In this document: in pieces, positions 23,242 to 35,687 of the stretch
Position numbering within the stretch: the first letter of the stretch is position 1
Layout: each line of letters begins with the position of its first letter
Assembly (NCBI GenBank): GCA_022695795.1
Contig: MU404063.1
Span: 372,001 to 436,000, forward strand
Source of the DNA: Biscogniauxia marginata
Taxonomy: Eukaryota; Ascomycota; Sordariomycetes; Xylariales; Xylariaceae
Length of the DNA: 64,000 nucleotides
Direction: 5' to 3'
The notes under the pieces: generated by a model
Database searches by the model: none
What the model saw: the letters and a program-made list of their open reading frames with translations, nothing else
What the model was told of the DNA's origin: nothing
Position numbers and translations under genes: made by a program

Positions 23242-26200
23242 CTAGTGCGTGCTAGGGGTAGAGAAAGGTAGCGGAGGCAGGATGGAATAGTGGAAGAAGG
23301 AATATGTAAATATGGTGTATCACGAGGCGAAGTCTCTGATCATATCAGAACCAGATAGTGGCAGAACTAGTGAACACCACGGCGATCCACAATCCGGTAG
23401 AGGGTGCGTAAGTGTGTGACGTGAAGGTGGTCGAGGCTGAGCCGACTTACTGGGCTGGCTGGCTGGGGGGTGGGCTGGTGGCGCTGGGCGAGATCGACGC
23501 AGTTCGACGGCTGACGCGAAATGCCTGGGCTGGGCTGGATTGGAAAGAATAGTGGAGACCCGTGTCAGGGGGGTAGGGCCAGGGCGACAGGGGGTTCGAC
23601 CGTCTGTCCAAGGAGGTGGCTAAAAACCGCTAAAAGCACAGGGGGCACCTTAGCAGCTTAGGGAGCCAGCAGTATGCAGGGGGTTTCCACCGGCAGGGAT
23701 ATCTGGTTGCCCAACTTGCTGTGCGGTGTCCAAATTCGAATTTCGACCTCGGGAAGATGGGACTGCCGCTGCACTTCAATTCCTCGAAGCTGATAGCTCG
23801 ACTAGTCTTCGTCTTCGTCCGTAACAAATCCTTAAAATAGAGTGACCGTAACAGGGTTCGGTATCCAGTAACGGACACGGCGACTGCGACGGCAGCGGGG
23901 GGGGGAAGAAAGATAGTAAGTACTTTGAGCAAGTAGTAGAAAAAGACTGAACCGAGGCTTCGCTGCACTCGAATATCGTGGCTCGACTGCCCGAAAGTGG
24001 ATGTCGTTGCGTAGTCTGGCTTCGTTACGAATAAGTAGACACAACCGACCGGAGAGGGGTTTTATTCAGATTAATGCGTGAGCAGCTGACGCGGTCGGAT
24101 GAATGTCAAATAAATTATTCAGAATACTCGTGCAAAGTCAGCTGGTCAGCTGCACTTCCCCGTAGTAAGTATCGAGTTGGTTGGATATAGTCAGGAAGAC
24201 CAAAGAACGAATTGGTTCCCGAGCCAGCGGAAGCCAGGAGATTGCTGGAATGGCAGAAAAGGACGGAATGACAACGTCGTGGTAGGTTGAGTAGGCTGAA
24301 TAAACTGCCGTTCAGAAAAGACTGACGAATTATATTTTTGCCTCTTGTCGAAGCGGTTGTTGAGCTGTGTAAGTGGCACCCGAGGAGTCCGGAATCTCAA
24401 AAGGCGCAGCTGTCCGGGCTTTGACGGGGATTCAAAAAGAGGGAACAAGTGATCAAATAAGGAACAGTGCGTGAGACGACTTGCGGGAATTGGCGAAGAG
24501 ACGATGCGCTAAAAGCTCGTGACACTTGTAAAAGTACGAATGACTCAAATCAAAAAGATAATTAATAAGTTGCAGCTTGTCGTCGGGTACGGTGTGACTC
24601 GTGTGACCAGTGTGCGTGGATGTGTGTGAGTGTGTGTCTTGTGTCCCAAGAAACCTGTTGAGAGCGCACAACCTGGTATAAGTAGTGTGTATAATAATCT
24701 ACCGATACCTTGCTTTTCTGGACGGGCCGGCGTAGATCCTGAACGAAGGGACGGTTTCTTCGTCAAGAAGAGAGACGATGTGGCAAAGAGGGGCACCGAA
24801 AGCCAGGGCAAGTAAAAAGCTATGTGTGGTAATTAATTGGCGAATAGTTTGGGGTCGCAGTGGTAGTATTGAACGTGTGAATGCAAGGTAGACTGTCCAG
24901 AGTCTATCTAGGGTAGTGGGTTTCGTATCGTGAAGCTCGTATTAGTTTCGCTGGAGAAAGTGGCGGCGGGCGGCGATTTGTCGTAATCGTTAATTAGCCG
25001 AACAGAGACTCCCTTCAATATTGGCTAGACACGAATCGACACAAATCGACACTTCATTCCACACGGGCGGTTCGGCAGCGGGACGGCGGCTGACTATAGA
25101 TAGTGTATATAGTCTTGAGTTGGGTTAGATGATGGAAGGGAAGAACAGAAGGGATCTCGGAAATCAAGGAGGTGTCGGCGATCTCATATATCTCTCTTTT
25201 TTTGGTTTCCTTCTTCCCCACGAGCTTCTTCGCGCCGAGTCGCCAATCTCATGTAAATCGCGACCTCAAGGGCCACCCTAAAGTCAACACCCCCCTAGTA
25301 GGTGGTTAAGACAATTGGGCGAGCGGATGTCAGATTCGATGCGGTGGTAGTCCAAACCAGACCAGACCCAATTAATCGCGGCACATCCCAACATAGGCCC
25401 CCAGAAGGTTGGATGTGCTGTAATGTGAATGGCTACCAGTGGCCGATTACCTACCCGTCTATCCATGCCTGCCAGCTATGCGCCGCATGATCCGTTTGAT
25501 TGATAGAGGTTGTGAGCCAGAGAGATGAAGATCTGTAAGTGGCCAGGAGTGGTCGAGAAGTGAAACAAGCGAGGGGGGTGGACAGTTCCGGGTTTAGGCC
25601 AAGAAAGCCAGCCACCCAACCCCAATCGCGCTAACCTTCGATGCTTGCTTGACCGCCACGACTAGACATTCTGAAATGCTAGCTCACGACCACTTGTTCT
25701 CCTGTCCGCCAATCAATTGTTGACAACATCTACACGATGAATGAAGATGAAAATTTTTCTATTTTGTTATATTTGTCGATGGCAGGCTACGTTCCTGACG
25801 AAAATTTTAGGTTTTTTTTTTTTCTTTTTCTTTTCTTCTCGTAGAATTAATGAAAATTGTAAGTAGGTACATGCATACATACCTCATACACAGGCATAGG
25901 CTAGGTACCTTATATTGATATGTATTTAGTTGAGGATAGGTACCTAACTGTAGTAGGGTAACTCGGTCCATCACAAAGGTACATCCTATTGCCCGCAGTA
26001 CCAGCAATCATTGATATAAACTCCACTCTAAATAACGAGTTTAGGTACCAAACCAATATTCTGTCGACAGATCTACATCAGATACATCAATACACTTCAA
26101 GAGCATTTCGAAATCCCTGGTCTACCCTTGTTACACATAGATACACGTTATTGATCAATCATTCAACCTGTCTTGCGTTGAGGATTTATCCACAATCGTG

Positions 26201-27260
26201 ACCAGAGCAAACGTTAGAAACATCGTATCCTACGTAACTTACACGAAGGGCTTAAAATACACATACACACACGCGTAGTCCCGAGCATTAACAATAGTAA
26301 CAGCACTATATGTATCAATGCGCATGGGTTTATCTCTTGTGCGTTCAAGGCTTGTTCGTCCGAAGTCCAGAAACATCAAATCGAGCACGCCATGGGTCAC
26401 TGAAACGAAACGAAGACCAAGTCAGCCCAGGTTTACGCAAGATGATACGTCCAAGCTGCGCAACAACAACAACAAAAAAGAAGCTGCGTACGATTTCTTC
26501 AGGGGGCCCTGAGATGGTAGCGAAACAAATAGGATCGTCACCCCAATCCCAATCTGCAATATTCCCGGTTACAGCATGTTACTGGACCGGGGGGGCAGGG
26601 ACATATCCACCCTCTCATATCACGACATGAGCGAGTCGCCCATGTCTGGCGAGGCAGCTAGTTACTTGCGTACATGCCAGGCAGATGTCGATAATTTGTC
26701 GCGATAGGGCTGGCATCGTTCGCCAACGGCGTTTCAACAGTAGCTGCCTACCTCCTAGCTAGCTATGTAGTGCCACTCAATAAGTTGGGCATAGTAACAT
26801 TGCTAGGTTCAATCTATGTAAACTAGGTACATGTGTACTCACTCATATGTGGTTCAAGTTAAAGAGGTCTTAGCCCCTCCAATCAATCCCTTGGCAGGAT
26901 CGTAGCAACATTGGCCAACCCCTTGTTCGACGTCATTGGTTTCCCGAACCCCACGATGCAAGGGGCCAGGGGTATCTTTTTTGAGTTCGTCGTGCAATGA
27001 AGAACGCTTGATTACCTACGGCTATACTTAGGTAGGTAGTCTGCAGGTACTGTACATACTCTACACTAGAAATGCTAATTCTGCAGCCTCTCCTTTACTT
27101 TGCCTAGCACATTGGGTATGCACGCGCACCCCTAAATTAGCGCGTTTACTTATAAGAGGTGAGTAGTTGGGCAAATCTGTGGCGGTCAAGTCTTCAACAG
27201 CAAACTTCTGATGTCTCAATATCACGATGTTCCAATGTTGAGTCCTGATGACATGTACAT

Positions 27261-27288
27261 CTACCTACATAGGTAGGTACATAGGTAG
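27261..27288. repeat. dispersed ACCTACATAGGTAGGTAC palindrome copy
   Basis: A palindrome-like tract with two arms of CTACC and GGTAG around a CATA centre, in gene-free DNA. Confidence 0.7.
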
Positions 27289-30200
27289 CTATCACATAAC
27301 CGAGAGGATCCTCTAATCTTTGAATGGCTTCCCAATTAGGAAGAACGGGCGATTGTCGGTGATGCTCGTTTCAAGAATTTCCCGATGATCTAGGTTCTCA
27401 CTGGTTCTCCTTGAATGCCTGAATGATAACTTCATGTCCTCCGCCGCTGTGGCAAATCTTCATTATTGGGTATTGTGAGTATCATCCACCACCCACTGGA
27501 ATGGAATAGCCCTCGTTTATCAGCCGTCGCAAGTCTTCTGCGTCCGCACATTCCATCAATTCCGCACTCACCCTTTAGGCGGGGTTATCCCCCAGCCTAT
27601 AGGTGTTGTCTTATCCAGCCCTAGCACGCGATCTATCTGAACTAGTAGTTGTGTTAAGTACCTAAAGTATCGTCAGTCTTGTGGTGCGCAACTCCGGGGC
27701 GCATAGGCCTCTATCATCCCTGAACCCCTGAATATCACAGTCCGAGTGCCTGGAGGCATCCGAGAAACGAACCCATTGCGACGTCACAGACAAGGGAGGT
27801 TATCAAGGCAGTTTAGTCGGGGATAACTAGGAGCAAAAGAGACATGATTCACGGAGGGGTGCACACCGATGAGGCCTCAACCCTACGCACTGAAAAGGAG
27901 GTGAAGAGGAGTATAGAGAAGCAGCATGCACTTGCGCAGCGAACCATTGCCGACTCGGCCCAGTTTACTACGTAAATCCCCATCCAAAGGCAACGGGAGG
28001 TATTGCCCGAGTTCATCAGATTGTCTTCACCGCCGACGCGGACCCATAATTATTATCTCGCCGGACTCGGCAGCTTGGTAATAAAGCAGGCGGGCGCGAG
28101 GCCATACCCGATGCGGCCGGCGACGGTCCGCAGGGCTTCAAGGGGGGAGTCTGTCTGAATAAGTGCCGGCGTTGATTGGCCAGAGCGTCCCTGAAACAGA
28201 CATCCAGACCACGACTCGAGGTCCAATGACTCGGATTTAATTCGATTAGCTTTCCCTTCCCACCCCACAGAAATGCACCAGATCTGTTTCTACGCCCCTC
28301 GTGGCTGATTCTACCGCACATCCCTACGTCCATAATCAACCCTCCAGGGCCACTGATGGCTCGAGATTCGGACCTCATGCAACGGAAGATGCATGTGGCT
28401 AATTAGGTAGCCCACGGAGAGGCCTCGTGGAAAGCCTGACTGAAGACGGCACGGACAACACATCAAAACAAACAAACAGTCCTGTCCCATTGGCGTTTCT
28501 GATACGTTGTTTACTGATGGTGTGTAAGACGTCTTAGCCCGTGATTTTTCGACGCCTATCAAACGACGCGATGTTGATATTTTTTGCCTCGGCCAACAAA
28601 GCCGAAGCCTATGAAGCGCCCGACCTACAACAACATATTGTTTCGTGATACACGCGGTACGTATAATTAATTGTTGTAGTATTTAGTATGTACACCCGAC
28701 TAAAAAGGACGGGGTGATCTCCCTCTACACCAAATTCTCAGCGGTGCATGGGGGAGAGCAACCAGCCACACTTGCTCCATTCTCCCACCTTTCCAGTACC
28801 CACTAGGATGGTATAAACCAATAGGAAAGCCACGTAGCTTACCTACTTTAGAGCCAGTGTGGCTTGGGCGAACCCCCGCCGTAAGTTGTCTCGCTTATCC
28901 CCGCAATCTTGATTTGTGTCTTCGTGCTCCAGTCTTCAACAGTTTAATGGCGAACACGAACTTGGCAGCATGTCCATCTGTATGTCGCAGTATGGATGCT
29001 CCCCTACACGGAGCGCTGTGACCGACCTACATACCTGCCCGTTTACTCCCGGCATGTCCACAGACCGCTGCACGTCATCACAGCTACGGCTGGGAGCCAC
29101 ACGGGATATCATGTGCTTCTACCCAGGCTGATTGTGATATGCAAAGTGCAAAGCATGCACAGGTGTGCTCCTGGATTATCCATTTTCTATCTACAGAACA
29201 TACAGTCCGTGAGGAGCACACCTTACAACAACATGCTAATCGCCAAAAAGCCTACCGGGTTGCCTTGGTATGCAGGCTGCTGCTACAATAAGCTCCCAAA
29301 CCAAGCTTCGCAAAGATCAGCCAACCCACATGCTCACGAGTTCCCGATCAGCCTACAAGATCAACCCTACAAGACCAACCAATAAAAACAAATCATATAT
29401 ATCAAACTCTACCCTAATCTCACACGGACTGCCTGACCAGCAAGCAGCCTGACCGGACCGTCGCGTCGCCCGGCGTCGGCGGACATGCATGTCTCGCAGA
29501 TGACGGCAGTCCCTTGTCCACGGTCGGGATCACAAGCCTAATCCCATCATCCCTTCACAACATTCGCATTTCTCCGTAGCACATCACTGCCACCCATGAT
29601 TATCACCAAGGGACTTCTGCCCACAATTCTGCCGTCTGTGCCCCGCGACGCGGGAGAATAGGTAAGGACGGTGGGAGGCCACCATTCGCTTCTCCTCCCC
29701 CCGAGGGAAGCCGTGCGGCGCGCGCGGCATATTCGAGGCTGAGGCGGCTACCTCAGACATGTTGTACTGTGTAGCCGACGGCGACGAGCCTCATGGGAAT
29801 AGGCACACACATAATCGCCCGGCGGAAGCGAGGATGCGTACCTACAAGCAAACGAGCAAGCAAGTACGCAAATAGCCCATTACATGTCTATGCTGCTGCT
29901 GCTGCTAGAATCGGAAACTGTTACTGCCGTGAACCGCCCGTTTCATTACGCGCACCCGCAGAAAGCCACTCATTTCTACAAGCGCCAGCTTACCCAGCGA
30001 ACCGAAAACAATCCTTCCTAGCCTCTTTGTCAGCAACTGCATATGCATGTCGAGTGTAGCTTGAGCCCCGGATCTTCTAACAAGGAGGTAAGCTTAAACT
30101 TGATTCAACGACGCGTCGTTCCCCTGGGAATATGCGCGCTTGATAAAACTCATCGAGCGAACGGAACCAGCCAAATCACCTACATACATATGTACCTATC

Positions 30201-30906
30201 TGGTCTCCCTCGCAATTGGGCGACTGCCGCGGCGGCGGCACGGAATCCCCGTATTTGTTCTATGTTTGCGTTAACCCGCTCCCGCGGCTCGGGAACCAAT
30301 GCGACGCTGCGACAGCAAATAGGGACATTGATACTCCCCCCCCCTATAAAAAAGTCTAACTTGGGGCTCGGGCTCGCCCAGCATGATGTGATGTTTTGGC
30401 GCCCGGCCCGCGCGCGGCAATGTCTTGTTCCGTTCCTAAAATTGAACACGACCTCGAATCACCTATGGACACTACTACCTAATGTATGTACACTGCCTTG
30501 CAGTCCCCATCCTTCAATTTACTTTTTCTTTTCTGTCCCGTCTGAACCGAGAAGTTGTGAGGTCATGTCGTGTGGTATCGTGTCGTCCTCTTATTAACTC
30601 ATCAAATCTCGGCTATGCGTGTTGCTGCTCTAGGTATGTAAGGCAAAATAATCGGACGAGCAGAGGCTTCCTTGGCAGGCATGAATTAATGATATATGAC
30701 ATGACCTTATGTTTTACTCACCGGGGAAAGTAACATACATAGGTAGATCAGAGGCTCTCGCTCTACCGGATGTACGTATCTGCTAACTTAGGAAATATTC
30801 CTTTTGCTTTTTTTAATTTCCATCGAAAGAACAACGGGGTCATAGTGTAGATAGATACCTAGATGTCTTTTAGGCCTCTTCAGTAGTCAAGTCATAGTTT
30901 AATATA

Positions 30907-30928
30907 GGTGTTCGGTGTTCGGTGTTCG
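30907..30928. repeat. (GGTGTTC)3 heptanucleotide repeat
   Basis: Three tandem GGTGTTC units inside the gene-poor region. Confidence 0.85.
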
Positions 30929-31785
30929 TTCTATGTTTATTGTTTCGTACATTAATTGAGTCCATCGTTTAAAAAAAGTGGCCTCTGAATACGTGGCCAA
31001 ACTTCAATGCGTACATCATTAATACCGGTAACATAGAGCTCCTGGTTTAGGAAGGTGTGTACATAATCCCCATTAAATAAATGAGCGTATATGATAGACT
31101 GGTAAGGTAAGGGTATCTACCTACATGTAGCGTGTAATTAATATTGCCTTCCATTGTCCCCATTGCGATGCGACTGTTTATGACTTTTGGTAGAACGGTA
31201 TAAGAAAAAGAGTGGGTGGGTCAATAGAGTCATCAAGTCTGTTTGTAAACATAGTTTAATATACGTACGAAAAGCTGACTATAATTACCTACATTGAATG
31301 TAAACAAAAATGGAGAGGGTACTACATACTAGTTGCCGTACATATTAGGATATAGCTTGTTCTCTTCTACGGTTGGAAATTCGATATACACAAACGAAGG
31401 CAAAGGGACCAATGGAGTTTGTCTCTATCTCGTATTACTAGATAGAAAAGGGAACGGACGGATTACTCGAGGTTTCTCTTCTCTTTTCTTTTTTTCCTTT
31501 TGTACCATCATGCTTATAATATGCATGTACCCTAAGTCTACCTATATACCCCATAGATAAACGAATGGCGAGCAAACATAGCTTTTTACTTACCACCTAT
31601 GTAGTTGTACTACGCTTCATGGTTTTGTAATTATGTGATTAGCTACCTAGATATGTACCTACTTAGTTGGTAGAATGGTGATGTAGGTAATGTGAGCATC
31701 GAGAACGAATAAAAAACAACCTGATCACACCTTCCTACATGTATGCTGTAACTGCAGTGTTGCTTGTTAAATCACAAGACATGCA

Positions 31786-31813
31786 TACACACACATATAT
31801 ATATGTATATATG
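31786..31813. repeat. CA/TA microsatellite
   Basis: A short CA run passes directly into TATATA with one G interruption. Confidence 0.8.
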
Positions 31814-32079
31814 ACTTACCAATTGCTATTCTATTCTATGCTCTCTCTATCTTTATCCTTTAGGTACCTACCTTCAAAAGGCTACAAACTTGGATACCTC
31901 GATACTAATCTAGGTAGGTACCTTAGGTATCCACCCCCTTTCTTTTTTCGTTTTGGTAATCTACGAGGACGCAGACACGTACTCTCGTAGCCGTAGCTAT
32001 ACTTAATAATAGAACCATAGAAGTAAATCCTAAGAGAGAGTCGTCTTGAAACAATCTTATTATCGTCTTTCCCCCCTAT

Positions 32080-32099
32080 TTCTCTCTCTCTCTCTCTTC
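32080..32099. repeat. (TC)n microsatellite
   Basis: An uninterrupted TC run of about nine units in a pyrimidine-rich stretch. Confidence 0.85.
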
Positions 32100-32467
32100 T
32101 CCCTGCTGAAATAAATGAAAAAGGGGTAAGTAGTCGATAGATACTATTAATACAAAGCACCCTCAGCCATCACGTACACAGAGGGACAAGTTCCTCAGCG
32201 CCCCAGAGCATACATGGTTCCCCTAATAAAGCAAAGCCCATTGCCTTACATTCAAATATTTCCTCCCGTCCTATCCTAACTCACCCCCTCCCTTTCCTAC
32301 CTCGTCTCCCTTTTCTGTTTTTCTTCTCCGCCGTCTCATTCAATACATACTTTAGGAATTATTTAAGGGATTACTTAAGAATGAGGCGTGCTAGTAGAAG
32401 GGATTTTGACAGTTGAGAGAATGAGAGGCTAGCTAGTATTTTGGGCGAATATACTAGGCGCCTGTTT

Positions 32468-32492
32468 ATGTATATATATATATGCATATATG
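32468..32492. repeat. (TA)n microsatellite
   Basis: A TA-rich run with single G and GC interruptions. Confidence 0.8.
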
Positions 32493-32746
32493 TTACCAAT
32501 ATAAAAACAGGGGAATTTAAGTGCATATAGACACCTACATGTAAGACATCCATCGAGCAGCAGCAAGCGGTAGCAGTGGCCGGTGGTATAGAGTTTATTC
32601 ATTTACTATTATTACTCAACAGATGCTTTGGCCACCAACTAATATGTTTTTCCCTTTTTTCCCTCTCCTCCTCCCCCCCTTTCCCGTTCTTCCCAATAGG
32701 GACCAATTCTACTACGAAAGAACACATACCTGTAAAACCTTGGCTT

Positions 32747-33049
32747 ATGTTATTGGGAACCCCCTCCCCTGAACGTTGGGAACATGGGATCCCGAGTCGG
32801 CTATCCGACTGTAGCACATTAGACGACAGTAGCGGCCACGACATACAATTAGAAGAACACATTTGGCAAGAGCAGCAGCAACAACTGCTTCAATGGTGGG
32901 ACAAATGTAACGAGCATGATTACTCTACCTCCCCTATGAACTACGGGACGTACCACTCACCTCATGTATACGTCGCAGGCAGTGAGACAACAAAGAAAAG
33001 CAAAGCGTGGCCCGTCTTAAAAGCCAGGAGGCACTTGGGAGAACCATGA
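32747..33049 (+). CDS. marginal hypothetical ORF, 100 aa
   Basis: An ATG-initiated frame of 100 codons is embedded in a longer 157-codon stop-free stretch that has no upstream ATG. The predicted peptide is Gln/Trp-rich around HIWQEQQQQLLQWW and has no domain I recognise. The 5' part of the open stretch is pyrimidine-rich and ends in CCCAATAG, which could be a splice acceptor for an exon starting near 32700, but I could not find a convincing upstream exon. It may be a chance frame or an exon of a non-coding transcript. Confidence 0.15.
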   Translation: MLLGTPSPERWEHGIPSRLSDCSTLDDSSGHDIQLEEHIWQEQQQQLLQWWDKCNEHDYSTSPMNYGTYHSPHVYVAGSETTKKSKAWPVLKARRHLGEP

Positions 33050-33530
33050 ACCATCTTAACCCGGGCTTACTGACCCCCCAAATCGTGAGATCGCGGGGTT
33101 AAAGCTCCTTCATACTGTAGTAGTAGCAGGAGCAGTAGTGATGGTATTAGTCCAGTATACCCTTTCTTATCCCTCTCAATGACAAACGAATTCCCCTTCC
33201 CCCTAACGCCACGTAGCGAATAAAAACAAGACAAGAAACAAAACCGAGGCACAATTCGTGGAACATCTGCATCGTATAAATCCGACAGGCTTCTCTGAAG
33301 CAGACCACCGAGGAAGAATACGGCATGCATTCGTGAGTTCGTCGTAAAGCCGGCTAATGCCTTCCGATGAGGAAAAGCGTTGCCTTAAATATGCTGCTTC
33401 GTGACCAAAGCCAAGACCAGCAGTATCCTGAAGGCCGAGAAGGATGCTCAATCTTATATAAACATGTTTCTTGCTTTAAGATCACTGGTGTCCTCAACTC
33501 CATTCCTTAGATAGGCTGAAGACAGCTAGA

Positions 33531-34709
33531 TCACGCATATCCGTTGGCGCTGTAGTTACTCGCCGGTCGCGGGAAGTCCTTGAAGTAAGGATGATAGCAG
33601 GCCTGCTTGGCCGATATCCGAGTGGCGGGGTCGTAAGCGAGCATCGCGTCGAGAAGGTCAAGTCCGTTATCGTCGAGGTTGATGCACAACGGCTTCTTGT
33701 GATCGCGAACCCACTTCGGGAAGGATGCCTTGAAGTCAGGGTACGAGGTAACACCAGGCCAGATGTCTTCGGTAGGGGTGCCTAGGAGACTGACTGAATG
33801 TTAACTTCATACGGCTATGCGATGCGAGAAATGGTAGGGGGCTTACCGGAAAGTCTTGAAGATCTGGTCAATTTCCGAGTCGCCAGGGAATAGGGGCTTG
33901 CGAGTGCACATCTCAGCAAAGATGCACCCGACAGACCACATGTCGACCCCGGTTGAATATTGACGACCGCCGAGCAAGATCTCGGGGGCGCGGTACCACA
34001 GGGTGACGACCTCATGGGTGTAGGTTCGGAGCGGGACGCCAAAGGCACGGGCAAGACCGAAATCAGCGAGCTTGAGGTTGCCCTCTTGGTCGATAAGTAG
34101 ATTCTGGGGCTTTAGATCGCGGTGGAGGACTCGGTGGGCGTGGCAGTATCGGACACCATCGCACAGTTGGCTCATGAACTTCTTGACCATGGAATCCCCA
34201 AGACCCAGTCGTCCCAGTTCTGCACCAGCACCTTCGGGCAAAGCCTTACCACGCCCACCATCGCTGATAGGAAGTGCCTCCATATACTTCTTCAGATCGA
34301 GATCGAGGAACTCCATGACGAGGTATAGCTTATGTCCGTCGGCATGGACAATATTCAACAATCGAACAATGTTGGGATCACGCATCTCCTTGAGCAGAGA
34401 GATCTCGCGGATGGCAGTGCTGGGAACGCCCTCCTCCTCGGCTTCGAGGCGGATTTTCTTCAGAGCGACGATGCGCCCGCCATTGGCGAGGTCGCGAGCC
34501 TTGTAAACAACACCGTAGGTTCCTGTGAGCAGACAGATAAATGGTTAGTGGGGATGGGATCGATCATAACAGTAGGTGTATGTATGTCAGTCATCTGAGA
34601 GGGAGGGTAGGAAGATGTGGAATGAAGAGGGCTGAGGGGCCAGAGAGGAATGATACGGATATGCGGGCATACCTTCACCGATTTTCTGAAGTTTCTGGTA
34701 GTTCTCCAT
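33531..34709 (-). CDS. cdc2: cyclin-dependent kinase Cdc2/Cdk1
   Basis: Three exons (34709-34673, 34522-33847, 33789-33531) are separated by introns of 150 and 57 nt and give 323 aa. The product opens with [20 protein letters not shown], including the glycine loop and the Thr14/Tyr15 inhibitory pair, then an exact PSTAIRE cyclin-binding helix (residues 46-52). The catalytic HRDLKPQN loop, the [28 protein letters not shown] activation segment with its T-loop threonine, and the [10 protein letters not shown] motif all follow. An insertion between the hinge and the catalytic loop, rich in Gly/Gln-type residues ([18 protein letters not shown]), is typical of filamentous ascomycete Cdc2. It is the master mitotic kinase, regulated by cyclins, Wee1 and Cdc25. 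It shares a divergent upstream region with the ALKBH1-like gene on the plus strand. Confidence 0.98.
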
Positions 34710-35687
34710 GATCGCGAACTTCCGTAAGATGGAATGGGAAGAATGGGAAGAAGTGAAGCGGGCTCGAATAGGTGGAGTGTGCGCCGAGGATGATGTGTGG
34801 TGTTGGCTGTCGTGTTTGGGGGAAAGTCGACGACGAAACCCGGAAGTGTGGAATGTTTACTTCTTGCTTGGCGGGGTTGGTGTTGACTTTGTGGTATCGC
34901 CGTTAACGCCAGCAGGGCAGAGAGAAAATCAAGTAGAAGACGAACGAGGGGCAGCAAGTGACAAGACAAGGCCTGACGAGGGATTGTGTGGGAGTGTGTG
35001 GAGGGTTGGGGATTAAGTAAAAAAGTGAAGGGGTGAACCGGAGGAGGGCAGATCGGCGGGCTTCTACAGATAGATCGCCATTGAATGCCGTGACAGGTCT
35101 TTTTTATTATTACGAACACAAAGTATCACAACGTACTGATTGTAGACCGTAGAACGAGAGAGTTGACAATGGGTGCCGGGGCAGACTCTGGCAGACTGGT
35201 GCTATTGTGCTGTAGTTGAGGCTGTGATAATAAAAATCCTGGATGTGCTAGAAAGAAAGTCAATGCAGTGTTTTTCAATAAACAGTGGAAACGCGCATTG
35301 ACACGCTACCATTGTCTTGTGGCTCAGTGCGTCGCGTCTGTGCAGCCACAATAAGCACCCCGCTACCTCTCAGTAATTGTGATCTAATCTAATCGCCGAA
35401 AACTATCTACCTTAGGTGGGTAGGTACATGTATAATAACCTACTGCCTTAAGGACCTAACTAGGTACCTAGGTAGGTATGTACCTAAGGCAAGTAACCTA
35501 CTAGCGAGTACCTAACAGCTGAACACAGGTGCCCTAGCTTTTACGTTAAGTGCCTGGTAGGCACCTCAAAAAAGAGTAGGCAAAGTATGTACTTTTGACC
35601 TCTGGAATAATACATGTACATGTACAGTGAACAATAAATAAATCCATTATCAACCTAAGGGGCCATAACTCAGCCCTTTCACCTGAG
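34710..35687. promoter_or_regulatory. divergent intergenic region between Cdc2 and the ALKBH1-like gene
   Basis: Nearly 1 kb separates two head-to-head start codons, so both promoters must lie here or a bidirectional one is used. Open frames inside are short and without features. A dense palindromic block of ACCTAGGTAGGTACC-type sequence occupies about 35410-35490, and ATGTACATGTACAT sits near 35610-35625. The activity of these elements is unknown. Confidence 0.5.
35459..35488. repeat. dispersed ACTAGGTACCTAGGTAGG palindrome copy
   Basis: A dense copy inside the Cdc2 / ALKBH1-like divergent promoter region. Confidence 0.7.

Larger units (their letters stand above)
23242..33530. other. 10.3-kb gene-poor region upstream of the PCL cyclin
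   Basis: No recognisable protein family appears on either strand. The first 1-2 kb upstream of 23030 probably holds the promoter and 5' leader of the cyclin gene. Elsewhere there are T-rich runs (near 25809), dinucleotide and tetranucleotide repeats, and many ACCTACC/TAGGTAGG palindromic tracts (about 25911, 27029, 27261-27288, 31861, 31909-31930). A plus-strand frame at 32747-33049 (100 codons from an ATG) is the longest marginal candidate and is listed separately. The segment just below 33530 should be the Cdk1 3' UTR. Confidence 0.45.

Noticed and set aside
28000..30750. GC-rich open frames (up to 184 codons)
   Set aside because: Composition is mixed and no motif, signal or exon chain is visible, so a gene cannot be supported.
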